In this document: positions 30,393-39,385 of the stretch, in pieces
Layout of the letters: each line of letters begins with the position of its first letter
How positions within the stretch are numbered: the stretch's first letter is position 1
From: Sandaracinus sp.
GTDB taxonomy: Bacteria; Myxococcota_A; Polyangia; Polyangiales; Houyiibacteriaceae
Direction of reading: 5' to 3'
DNA length: 43,138 bases
Assembly: GCA_002699025.1 (NCBI GenBank)
Contig: PABA01000068.1
Location: forward strand, 1-43,138
Notes under the pieces: generated by a model
The model's input: only the letters and a program-made list of their open reading frames with translations
What the model was told of the DNA's origin: nothing
Database searches by the model: none
Position numbers and translations under genes: made by a program

Positions 30393-31058
30393 ATGCGCAA
30401 GCTCTCCAACCGACTCGCCCCCCGCCGCCGCGCTCGCTCCGACGAGGCCCGCGCGGCCCGCCGCGACGACATCCTCGACGCCGCGGCCCACCTCTTCGCC
30501 GAGGGCCGCGTCCGCGACCTCCGCATGGTCGACGTCGCCCGCGCCGCCGGCCTCGCGAAGGGCACGCTCTACCTCTACTTCCCCACCAAGGAGGCCCTCT
30601 TCCTCGGCCTCCTCGACCGCGACCTCGGCCTCTGGGCGGACGCCCTCGCCGCCGACCTCGCGGCCCTCGGCCCCGCCACCCCCGACGCCGTCGCCGAGGC
30701 CATCGCCACCAGCCTCGTCGAGCGCCCCCGCCTCACGCGCCTCCTCGGCCTCCTCCACTCGGTCCTCGAGCAGAACCTCGCCCCGGAGACGGCCCTCGAC
30801 TTCAAGCGCGCCCTCCTCGAGGGCACCGCCGCCCTCGGCGCCATGGTCGAGCAGTGCCTCTCCCTCCCGCCGGGGGAAGGCGGCCGCGTCCTCCTCCGCG
30901 CCCACGCCCTCGTCGTGGGCCTCCGCCAGATGGCCGATCCGCCCCCGCTGATCGCCGACGTCCTCGCCCGCCCCGAGATGGCCCCCCTGCGCGTCGACTT
31001 CGCGGACGAGCTCCGCCTCTCCCTCGCCGCCCTTCTCCGCGGCCTCTCCCCCCGCTGA
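30393..31058 (+). CDS. TetR-family transcriptional regulator (probable autorepressor)
   Basis: This 221-residue regulator carries a TetR helix-turn-helix: RRDDILDAAAHLFAEGRV, then MVDVARAAGLAKGTLYLYFPTKEALF, with GTLYLYF as the signature. The C-terminal helices (RLTRLLGLLHSVLEQNL, then LLRAHALVVGLRQMAD) form the effector domain. I place the start at the ATG at 30393 because an in-frame ATG at 30372 lies before the predicted transcription start and inside the third operator. The preceding three palindromes suggest autorepression. A short-chain dehydrogenase follows after 46 bp and probably belongs to the same regulon. Confidence 0.93.
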   Translation: MRKLSNRLAPRRRARSDEARAARRDDILDAAAHLFAEGRVRDLRMVDVARAAGLAKGTLYLYFPTKEALFLGLLDRDLGLWADALAADLAALGPATPDAVAEAIATSLVERPRLTRLLGLLHSVLEQNLAPETALDFKRALLEGTAALGAMVEQCLSLPPGEGGRVLLRAHALVVGLRQMADPPPLIADVLARPEMAPLRVDFADELRLSLAALLRGLSPR

Positions 31059-31104
31059 TCCCCCACCCGATCACTACCCGATGCCCACCCGACCAGGAGC
31101 CCCC

Positions 31105-31908
31105 ATGCCCCCCCGCGACCTCCAGAACAAGACCGCCCTCGTCACCGGCGCCTCCTCCGGCCTCGGCGTCGACTTCGCCCACATCCTCGCCGAGCGCGGC
31201 GCCGACCTCGTCCTCGTCGCCCGCCGCCGCGAGCGCCTCGAGGAGCTCGCCAAGGCCCTCCGCGCCCAGCACGGCGTCACGGTCGACGTCGTCCCCATGG
31301 ACCTCGCCGAGCCCGACGCCGGCCAGGCCCTCTACGACGAGCTGCAGGCCCGCGGCCGCGACGTCCACGTCCTCGTCAACAACGCCGGCTACGGCACCTA
31401 CGGCGACTTCGTCGACATCCCCTGGGAGCGCGAGCGGAACATGCTCCAGCTCGACATCCTCACGGTCGTCCACCTCACCAAGCTCTTCGTCCGCGACATG
31501 GTCGCCCGCGACGAAGGCTGGGTCCTCCAGATCGCCTCCATCGGCGCCTACCAGCCCTCGCCCACCTACGCGACCTACGCCGCCGCCAAGAGCTTCGTGC
31601 TCCACTTCGGCGAGGCCCTCTCCTACGAGCTCCGGAACACGGGCGTGAAGGTCAGCGTCCTCTCGCCCGGCGTCACCAAGACCGAGTTCCTCGACGTCGC
31701 CGGCCAGAAGCAGACCTGCTACCAGCGCCTGGCCATGATGGAGTCGCGCCCGGTCGCCGAGGAGGGCGTGAAGATGATGCTCCGCGGTCGCCCGAGCCGC
31801 GTCAGCGGGCTCCTCAACCGCGTCAGCATCTGGCTGCTCCGCTTCACGCCCCGCCGCATGATGGCGGCCCTCGCGCACTGGCTCATGCGCGAGCCCGAGG
31901 CCGGCTGA
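31105..31908 (+). CDS. Short-chain dehydrogenase/reductase (classical SDR)
   Basis: The 267-residue enzyme shows the SDR marks: cofactor loop TGASSGLG (14-21), NNAG (92-95), the catalytic Ser in LQIASIGAY, and YAAAK with Y158 and K162. R40-R41-R42 after beta-2 (VARRRERL) suggests NADP(H) preference. The C-terminal FTPRRMMAALAHW is longer and hydrophobic, as in SDRs acting on acyl or lipid substrates. An AGGAG site 5 nt before the ATG at 31105 selects that start over one eight codons upstream. It sits behind the TetR regulator and is likely repressed by it until a ligand appears. Confidence 0.92.
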   Translation: MPPRDLQNKTALVTGASSGLGVDFAHILAERGADLVLVARRRERLEELAKALRAQHGVTVDVVPMDLAEPDAGQALYDELQARGRDVHVLVNNAGYGTYGDFVDIPWERERNMLQLDILTVVHLTKLFVRDMVARDEGWVLQIASIGAYQPSPTYATYAAAKSFVLHFGEALSYELRNTGVKVSVLSPGVTKTEFLDVAGQKQTCYQRLAMMESRPVAEEGVKMMLRGRPSRVSGLLNRVSIWLLRFTPRRMMAALAHWLMREPEAG

Positions 31909-31943
31909 AGGCAACGGGCGGGAGGGAGGCGGCGCCGCGCGAC

Positions 31944-31949
31944 TATCCT
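31944..31949 (+). promoter_or_regulatory. -10 element TATCCT before a small lipoprotein gene
   Basis: TATCCT ends 6 nt before the ATG at 31956, so transcription should begin at or next to the start codon. Confidence 0.5.
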
Positions 31950-31955
31950 GACGCG

Positions 31956-32486
31956 ATGCGGCGTCGCCTCGCTCCCCCGTTCGCCCCCGCGCTCCTCCTC
32001 CTTCTCCTTCTCGCGGGCTGCGCCTCCCACCGCGGCGGTCGCCTCGCCCGGAAGCTCGACGCCCTCGGCGAGGCGCTCGGGCTCGGCGCCGCCCTCTGCG
32101 GGGGCGGCCTCGCCCTGCTGCTCCTCGGCGGTGGTGTCGCCACCCTCGTGTGGAACCGGCGCCGCCCGAGCGCCCGCTCGCGCCGCTGGGGGCTCGTGCT
32201 CGGCGCCGCAAACCTCCTGCTCGCGCTCCTGGCCGGGGCCTCCTTCGCGTCCGACCCTCCGCGCGAACGCTCCGTCGAGCGGGTCGCGTCGGGCGAGGTC
32301 GAGGAGGTCGGCGACGCCACCGGCGGGCCGGTCCACGAGGTCCCCGTGCTCCAGCGACAGGAGGTCGCGGGGCCCGTGAAGCTGGGCGCCTTCGCGGGCC
32401 TCCTCGCCTTCACCGTCGCCTGGGGGGCGCTCGGCGTCGGCGGCGTGTACGCGGCGCGCGCCTCCCGCGATCGCGCCGCGCCCTGA
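31956..32486 (+). CDS. Small membrane lipoprotein of unknown function
   Basis: A 176-residue protein with a lipoprotein signal (PALLLLLLLAGC, Cys near residue 22) and three further hydrophobic helices: ALCGGGLALLLLGGGVATLVW, GLVLGAANLLLALLAGASF, and FAGLLAFTVAWGALGVGGVYAA. The linker before the last helix is acidic. Hydrophobic helices after a lipidation site are unusual; the N-terminal segment may instead be an uncleaved helix. No family recognised. It has its own promoter hexamer directly before the start. Confidence 0.65.
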   Translation: MRRRLAPPFAPALLLLLLLAGCASHRGGRLARKLDALGEALGLGAALCGGGLALLLLGGGVATLVWNRRRPSARSRRWGLVLGAANLLLALLAGASFASDPPRERSVERVASGEVEEVGDATGGPVHEVPVLQRQEVAGPVKLGAFAGLLAFTVAWGALGVGGVYAARASRDRAAP

Positions 32487-32638
32487 GCGCGCCCCTCCGG
32501 CGTCCCGCCTCGTGGCCGGACCTCGCCCATCCCGCCCATCCGGGGATCGGCTCGCCGTCCGGGAGAGGCACACACTCCGTCATCGACCGTGTCCACGTTC
32601 GCCTCCGAGGCGCGGGCGGGCCGAGCGAGGCCCTCCGC

Positions 32639-33271
32639 TCAGGAGTCGCTCGGCGCGTCGTCCGCGACCGGCACGAGCTCGCCGCTCTCGAGGAAGCGCC
32701 GCCGGTGCCGCCGGATGCGCCTCCGCTGCGCCTCGTCGAAGAAGGGCGGCCCGGGCGCGCCCTCGTAGCTCATGATGTTGCCGGGCGTCGACGAGTGGGG
32801 GTTCCCGAAGAAGTGCCCGAGCTCGTGCGCGAGCACGTACTCGCCGGCGATGCGGCTGAGGATCACGTAGTGCCGGTAGGTGCCGCTCCGCCGCGAGCGC
32901 CAGTGCACGCCGCGGATGAAGTCGCCCTCGACGTCGACGTTCGCGAGCGCCTGCACCACGAAGGCGTGGATGCGCTCGTCCTCCACGAGCGGCGCCAGGA
33001 GGTGCCGGTCGAGCCGGCTGAGGAGCGTGGTGTGCGCCTCCGGGAGCGGCTCGACGCCGTCCTCCACGAAGGCCACCCCGGCCGGCGCGAAGAGCTCGTT
33101 CGCGCGCCGGACCTGCCGGTCGAGCCAGCCCCGCGGCCGCACCGGCGCGCCCTCGTGTCGCGCCACCAGGAACCGGAGGCGGAAGGTCGTCGGGGCGTCG
33201 TCCTCGGCCAGGCCGACCGGCGTGAACGGCGCGGCGGCGAGGAGAAGGCAGAGCAGGGCGGCGGCGCGCAT
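32639..33271 (-). CDS. Secreted metzincin-type zinc metalloprotease
   Basis: The 210-residue product has a signal peptide (AAALLCLLLAAAPFTPVG) and a short protease domain. The zinc site is HELGHFFGNPH at residues 149-159, which matches HExxHxxGxxH with H149, H153 and H159 as ligands and E150 as base. The Met-turn follows as NIMSY (M167). The domain is small and has no obvious propeptide cysteine switch. It should cleave proteins outside the cytoplasm. The start is supported by TAGCCT 10 nt upstream. The neighbouring VWA lipoprotein on the same strand might be substrate or partner, but a promoter separates them. Confidence 0.88.
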   Translation of the reverse strand: MRAAALLCLLLAAAPFTPVGLAEDDAPTTFRLRFLVARHEGAPVRPRGWLDRQVRRANELFAPAGVAFVEDGVEPLPEAHTTLLSRLDRHLLAPLVEDERIHAFVVQALANVDVEGDFIRGVHWRSRRSGTYRHYVILSRIAGEYVLAHELGHFFGNPHSSTPGNIMSYEGAPGPPFFDEAQRRRIRRHRRRFLESGELVPVADDAPSDS

Positions 33272-33281
33272 GCGGCCAGGC

Positions 33282-33287
33282 AGGCTA
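33282..33287 (-). promoter_or_regulatory. -10 element TAGCCT before the metzincin gene
   Basis: On the minus strand TAGCCT ends 10 nt before the ATG at 33271; no Shine-Dalgarno lies between. It is inside the 84-bp gap after the VWA gene and implies separate transcription of the protease. Confidence 0.5.
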
Positions 33288-33355
33288 GCAGGTCGACACG
33301 CCGTCGCCCGTTCACGAGGGGCGCTCGTGGCGCCCCCGCCCTCGGGCGCCGACCC

Positions 33356-35041
33356 TCAACGGCAGAGGGTCTGCACCGCCCGCACGACGTCCTCGCCCAG
33401 GCTCCGCCCGTCCGTGCCGATGTCGAAGACGATCGGCGATCCGTCTGCCGCCGTCGCCCCCGTGTCCCGCGCGATGGCCTCCAGATCGTCCCGCGCCGCC
33501 GCGCCGCTCATCAGCCCGAGCACCTTCGCGTTCCGCGCGTTCAGCGCCGCCACGGCCTCCGCGTAGGTGTGGGGCCGCGGCGTGATGCCCGAGTAGGCGT
33601 AGGCGCCGCCCGGTCCGTTGTGGAAGTCCGCGTCCGTGAAGAGGAGGATGATCGGCGTCGCGCCCGGCCGGAAGCAGGGGTACCCGCCGCCCCCCGCGCA
33701 ACCGCTCCGCGGGACCCACGCGCCGATGCCCTCGCCGGTCGCCACCTGGTAGAGCGCCTCGACCTGGCTCTCGGGCCCGTCCGCTCCGCCGCTCGCGCGG
33801 AAGCCGTCCACGGCCCGCTGCGTCGCCGCCACGTCCGCCGTGATGTTCTGCAGGTGCTGGAAGGGGATGTCGCCGCCCCCGCCGTAGCTGCCCACGGGGA
33901 AGTCGTCGAAGCGCGCGACGGCGAAGCGCACGTCCGCGATCTCCCGATCGAGCCCGGGGATGATCGTGTCCCGGAGCCGCGCCTGGATCTGCGCGATCTC
34001 CCCGCTCATCGACCCCGTCGTGTCCATCAGGAAGACGACGTCCGCCACCGTGCAGTCGACCACTGGCGGCACGCAGCCCTCGTCCACGGCGCCGTCGCAG
34101 TCCTCGTCGAGGTCGTTGCGGCAGATCTCCGGCGTCGCGGTCACGGCGCCCATGCACGCGCCGTAGTCGCTCCCGCCCCCCGGCAGCTCCATGCAGGCGG
34201 CCGTGCCCGAGCGGCAGAGGCCGACCCCGGGCGTCCCCGCGCCGGGCATGCCGCTCGGCGTCTCGTAGCAGCTCCGCGCGTCGCCGGGCGCGCAGAGGCA
34301 GCCCTCGTCCACGGTGCCGTCGCAGTCGTCGTCGAGCCCGTTGCAGAGCTCCGCCGCCGGGAGCGTGGAGCCCTCGCAGGCGCCCCAGCCGCCGGGCACG
34401 CAGACCTGCATGCCGGGCGCGCAGATGCCGACGCCCTCGGTGCCGGGCGGGCCCGTGTAGCAGCCGCGGGTCTCGCCGACCGTGCACTCGCAGCCCTCGT
34501 CGGCGGTGCCGTCGCAGTCGTCGTCGAGGCCGTTGCAGATCTCCTCGCTCGGGCCGACCCAGCCCTCGCAGCGCCCCCAGCTGCCGAACTCGCCCGCCGC
34601 GTCGCAGGTCTGCGAGCCGAGCGCGCAGACGCCGACCCCGGCCGCCTCGCTCGGACCGGCGAAGCAGCCCTGCGTGGCGCCGATCTCGCAGCCGCACTGC
34701 TCGTCGGCCTCGCCGTCGCCGTCGTCGTCGCGCCCGTTGCCGCAGAGCTCCACGTCGCCGGGCGGCGTGGCCGGCCCCGCGTCCTCCCCCGGCGCCGGCC
34801 CGGGGCCCCCGTCGTCGTCGACCGTCCCCGGCATGCCGCCGTCGCCGAGGGGCGTGCCCCGGCGCACGCAGACGCCATCGATGCAGCTCTGGCCGATGGC
34901 GCAGTCCGCGGTCGTCGCGCAGAAGGGCTCGTCGCCCGGGTCGCTGCCGGGGCCGCCTTCGCCGCTCGGGCTGCAGCCGAGGGCGAGCCCGAGGAAGAGG
35001 AGCGCGAGGCGGAGGCGGGTCGTCGAAGGGGACGCGTGCAT
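33356..35041 (-). CDS. Lipoprotein with MopE-type Asp-rich repeats and a VWA domain
   Basis: A 561-residue lipoprotein. The signal ends in the lipobox LALGC. A Gly/Pro/Asp-rich linker follows. Four Cys/Asp-rich repeats come next, three of them of the form CNGLDDDCDGTADEGC or close to it; these match the MopE/calcium-binding repeats frequent in myxobacteria. The C-terminal half is a von Willebrand A domain with MIDAS motif DTTGSMS near residue 335 and the later FTDADFH. It would bind a divalent metal and then a protein ligand at the cell surface. Start: ATG at 35041, though an ATG 15 nt earlier (35056) is also possible. Confidence 0.85.
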   Translation of the reverse strand: MHASPSTTRLRLALLFLGLALGCSPSGEGGPGSDPGDEPFCATTADCAIGQSCIDGVCVRRGTPLGDGGMPGTVDDDGGPGPAPGEDAGPATPPGDVELCGNGRDDDGDGEADEQCGCEIGATQGCFAGPSEAAGVGVCALGSQTCDAAGEFGSWGRCEGWVGPSEEICNGLDDDCDGTADEGCECTVGETRGCYTGPPGTEGVGICAPGMQVCVPGGWGACEGSTLPAAELCNGLDDDCDGTVDEGCLCAPGDARSCYETPSGMPGAGTPGVGLCRSGTAACMELPGGGSDYGACMGAVTATPEICRNDLDEDCDGAVDEGCVPPVVDCTVADVVFLMDTTGSMSGEIAQIQARLRDTIIPGLDREIADVRFAVARFDDFPVGSYGGGGDIPFQHLQNITADVAATQRAVDGFRASGGADGPESQVEALYQVATGEGIGAWVPRSGCAGGGGYPCFRPGATPIILLFTDADFHNGPGGAYAYSGITPRPHTYAEAVAALNARNAKVLGLMSGAAARDDLEAIARDTGATAADGSPIVFDIGTDGRSLGEDVVRAVQTLCR

Positions 35042-35186
35042 GTCGGTCCGCGGCATTGCCAACGACGTGCCACGCCGACGAAGACGGGCGATCGCGGCGC
35101 GAGCTCGGGCGCGCCGGAGACTTTCGACCCCGTCTTCTCGCTCCGGGTCCGCCGCTGCACGCGCGGAGGGGTCAGTCGGCCCCAGT

Positions 35187-35198
35187 GAGGTCGACCTC
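35187..35198. promoter_or_regulatory. 12-bp palindrome GAGGTCGACCTC
   Basis: A perfect palindrome in the 292-bp divergent gap between the VWA lipoprotein and the small secreted protein. Nothing else identifiable was seen in this gap apart from the ribosome site of the next gene. Confidence 0.25.
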
Positions 35199-35333
35199 GC
35201 CTTTCTCTGTCAGCTCCCGCCGCCTCCTCTCCAAGGCCAGGGGCGAGCGTCTTCACGACCCCATTTCACCACCCCGCCGGGGCGCCCACGGGACGCGCCC
35301 CAGCCGGACGCTCAGCAAGGAGAGGACACCATC

Positions 35334-35924
35334 ATGACCCACCCCCGCCTGCTTCTCGCCCTGGGCCTCGCGCTCGCGGGCGCCTTCGCCCCCGGCGCCG
35401 CCGAGGCCCAGTTCGACCTCGCCGCGCCGACCTTCCACGAGGTCCACCTGCTCGCCCAGGATGGCCGCCACGACGGCACCGAGAGCACCGTCTGGGTGCG
35501 CATCTACTCGCAGGACCAGGGCGCCTGGTCGAGCTGGAAGCCCATCGCGGGCGGCGTCCCCGCCGGCGCGGTCACCTCCCTGACCTTCGAGACGGCGCCG
35601 AGCTTCACCCACGTCAGCCGCGTGCAGGTCTGGGAGGGCGCCAGCGACGGCCTCCGGGTCTCCGTCCGCGTGCGCAGCTCGAACGCCGTGACCCAGCGTG
35701 GCGTCGAGAGCCGCGTCTGGATCAAGAACGGCAGCGCCACCTTCGACCTCGCCGAGGTGCTCGCCTACGAGTGCGACGGACCGCCCACGGTCTGCTCCTG
35801 TGACATCGACTCGGGCGACTGCTTCGCGCTCTGGCTCAGCGGGCTCTGCGACCAGGACAGCTGGGAGTGCTACGACTACAGCTCGGACGCGGGCGGCGGG
35901 CAGTTCTGCACCTGCCTCCCCTGA
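35334..35924 (+). CDS. Small secreted beta-rich protein with Cys-rich tail
   Basis: A 196-residue protein with a signal peptide (RLLLALGLALAGAFAPGAAEA). The body reads as a beta-sandwich: VHLLAQDGRHDGTESTVWVR, SWKPIAGGVPAGAVTSLTFE, and RVQVWEGASDGLRVSVRVRSSNAV. The tail of about 45 residues holds eight cysteines (VCSCDIDSGDC, LCDQDSWEC, FCTCLP), probably disulfide-bonded. AAGGAGAG upstream fixes the ATG. No family recognised; a surface or matrix protein is likely. Confidence 0.75.
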   Translation: MTHPRLLLALGLALAGAFAPGAAEAQFDLAAPTFHEVHLLAQDGRHDGTESTVWVRIYSQDQGAWSSWKPIAGGVPAGAVTSLTFETAPSFTHVSRVQVWEGASDGLRVSVRVRSSNAVTQRGVESRVWIKNGSATFDLAEVLAYECDGPPTVCSCDIDSGDCFALWLSGLCDQDSWECYDYSSDAGGGQFCTCLP

Positions 35925-36018
35925 GTCTTCGCGTCGTTCGGCGCCGCGCGATCCTCCGGGTCGGGCGGCGCCGACGCGTCCGGGCCGGAGGCGACCAAGG
36001 GCGCGAAGCCGAGCGCGA

Positions 36019-36170
36019 GCCCGGACGGCGGACGGCCTGGAGCGAGCGACAGCGAGCGCCGAGCGCGCAGCCGGCTCCGCCCCTCTCCGCGCACGCGGCA
36101 TGGACCGTGACGTCGAGCGCCAGCCCGGACGGCGGATGGCGGACGGCCTGGAGCGAGCGACAGCGAGCGC
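36019..36170. repeat. Direct repeat in a convergent intergenic space
   Basis: CCCGGACGGCGGACGGCCTG and the adjoining GAGCGAGCGACAGCGAGCGC occur near 36020-36059 and again near 36123-36170, the second time with an 8-bp insertion. The rest of the 35925-36171 gap shows no gene. Confidence 0.7.
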
Positions 36171-36171
36171 G

Positions 36172-37797
36172 TCAGCCGCGGTCTCCGAGCGCCACCGTCA
36201 TCGCCCGGCTCGGGCTCGTCCCCGCCGTCTTCGCCTTCAGCGTCGCGATCGCGTGCGCGTTCCGCTCCCACCAGTCCCGCGCCTCCGCCTCGCCCCAGCT
36301 CGGCAGCGCCGCCGCCTCGAGCGCCGCCTCGAGCTCCGCCTCCAGCTCCGCCGCGCTCGCGAAGCGCTTCGCCGGGTCCTTCTCCAGGCAGCGCAGCACG
36401 ATCGCGTCGAGCGCCTCCGGTACCTCCCCGGGCGCGTGCGCCGAGGGCGGCTCGGGCGCCGTGTGCAGGTGGTGCCCGCAGATCTCCACGACGTTCTTCC
36501 CGTCGAAGACGTGCCGCCCGACCAGCAGGAACCACCCCACCGCGCCGAGCGCGTAGAGGTCGGTCCGCGCGTCCACCCGATCGGGCGCCGTCACGCTCTC
36601 CGGCGCCATGTAGAGCGGCGTCCCGGCGAGCACGTTCGCCGTGCTCAGCCCCGGCGAGCCGGCGAGCTCCTTCACCAGCCCGAAGTCCACGACCTTCGCC
36701 ACGTCGTGCGCGCCCCCGCGCCGGCAGAGGAGCACGTTCGCCGGCTTGATGTCCCGGTGGATCAGCCCGAAGTCGTGCGCCTCCCCGAGCGCCCCGGCGA
36801 CCTGCCGGAGCACGCGCGCGCCCCGCGCCGGCGGGAGGGGCCCGCCGAGCTCCACCAGGTCGTCGAGGGCGAGCCCGTCGAGGAGCTCCATCGCGTAGTA
36901 GAAGACGCCCTCCGGCGTCCGCCCGAAGTCGTAGACGGCGACCGTGTTGGGGTGGGTCAGCCGCGCCGTCTGGCGCACCTCCCGCTCGAAGCGCGCGATG
37001 GCCTTCTCGCCGGCCTTCTCCGGCGGCAGGAGCTTCACCGCCGTGGGCCGCCGCAGCATGGCGTGCCGCGCCCGATAGACCTGCCCCATGCCGCCCTCGC
37101 CGATGCGCTCCTCGAGCTCGTACTGGCCGAGGCGCACCTGCTCGCGGACGGTCTCCTGGAGGCCGTAGATCACCCGCGAGACGATCGCGCAGGCGGCGGT
37201 GAAGGCGCCCGCCCAGGCCAGCGTGAAGAGGTAGATCGCCGAGGAGAGCTCGAAGCGGCCGGCGTAGGGGTGATCGATGGGGAGCTGCTCGCTCCGGTAG
37301 AGCGCGACCAGCGCGACGGCGTTCGGCGCGAAGGCGAGCAGGCTGACGGCGGCCGTGCGCGCGCCCGAGCTCGGCACGATGGCGGCGCGCAGGATCAGCG
37401 TGAGGGCCGTCGCGAAGTAAACCGCCCCGTCGCCGAGGTCGCGCCCCGGCTTGTCCAGGATCAGGCGCGCGTAGAAGGCGCAGATGAGCACGGTGCCGAG
37501 GCTCTCGACGGCCCAGAGCAGGCGGATGGGCCGCCTGCCCGCGCGGGTGAGCCGCCAGCCGGCGAAGAGGAGCGCGACCAGGCCGAGGTGCGGGAGGCTC
37601 CGGACGAAGCCGTCCAGGCCGATGCCCGACGCCAGGGCCGTGCCGGCGCCGATCAGATAGAAGGCGCCGAGGAAGAAGAAGAGCAGCTGCAGGTAGAGCG
37701 CGACGCGGCGCTGCAGGAAGACGCGGGAGTCGCGCACCGCGCTCGGGTCGACCCAGCCGAGGAGCCGTCGCCAGAAGCCGGTGAGCGCGGAGAGCAC
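36172..37797 (-). CDS. Ser/Thr protein kinase with N-terminal six-helix membrane domain
   Basis: The 541-residue protein has a membrane domain first: helices near 32-56, 70-83, 93-112, 125-140, 148-167 and 186-210. A C-terminal Hanks-type kinase domain follows (about 226-500). It contains GEGGMGQV, K255 in AVK, D349 in HRDIKPAN, D371 in DFG and GTPLYMAPES, so it should be active. This order, membrane sensor first and kinase last, is the reverse of PknB-like kinases and common in myxobacteria. The six-helix part may sense the membrane or a small ligand. GTG start at 37797, with CATACT 7 nt upstream as a weak -10. It is divergent from phosphofructokinase. Confidence 0.92.
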   Translation of the reverse strand: MLSALTGFWRRLLGWVDPSAVRDSRVFLQRRVALYLQLLFFFLGAFYLIGAGTALASGIGLDGFVRSLPHLGLVALLFAGWRLTRAGRRPIRLLWAVESLGTVLICAFYARLILDKPGRDLGDGAVYFATALTLILRAAIVPSSGARTAAVSLLAFAPNAVALVALYRSEQLPIDHPYAGRFELSSAIYLFTLAWAGAFTAACAIVSRVIYGLQETVREQVRLGQYELEERIGEGGMGQVYRARHAMLRRPTAVKLLPPEKAGEKAIARFEREVRQTARLTHPNTVAVYDFGRTPEGVFYYAMELLDGLALDDLVELGGPLPPARGARVLRQVAGALGEAHDFGLIHRDIKPANVLLCRRGGAHDVAKVVDFGLVKELAGSPGLSTANVLAGTPLYMAPESVTAPDRVDARTDLYALGAVGWFLLVGRHVFDGKNVVEICGHHLHTAPEPPSAHAPGEVPEALDAIVLRCLEKDPAKRFASAAELEAELEAALEAAALPSWGEAEARDWWERNAHAIATLKAKTAGTSPSRAMTVALGDRG

Positions 37798-37804
37798 GGC
37801 GGCG

Positions 37805-37810
37805 AGTATG
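37805..37810 (-). promoter_or_regulatory. Weak -10-like CATACT before the six-helix kinase gene
   Basis: CATACT on the minus strand ends 7 nt before the GTG at 37797. It fits the spacing of the other hexamers but lacks the first T. Confidence 0.3.
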
Positions 37811-38056
37811 GACCGCGCGCCCGCGCTTCGCCTCCCTCCGGGCGACCCCGTCCGCGGCCGCGGCTCTTTACACCTTCACAGCTCCGGTGGTCTGCCGGGC
37901 CCGCGCGAGCATCGAGCCGGGGCGCCGGGCCGAACGCACGGTGGCTCGGCGGAACGAACGGGCGCTCCCCGGGCCGCGCGCCTTTACAGGTTGACGGCGA
38001 TCGAACGTGTCTCGAAAAAGAGTGACGTTTCGCCTGATCCGAGCCCCTGCGCCGTG

Positions 38057-38062
38057 TAGATT
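38057..38062 (+). promoter_or_regulatory. -10 element TAGATT before phosphofructokinase
   Basis: TAGATT ends 9 nt before the ATG at 38072 with no ribosome site. Further upstream TTTACAGGTTGACGG (37983-37997) might serve another start. Confidence 0.5.
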
Positions 38063-38071
38063 CGGGGCGTC

Positions 38072-39367
<1,296 letters not shown>

Positions 39368-39385
39368 CGCGCGCCGCTCCGACGC

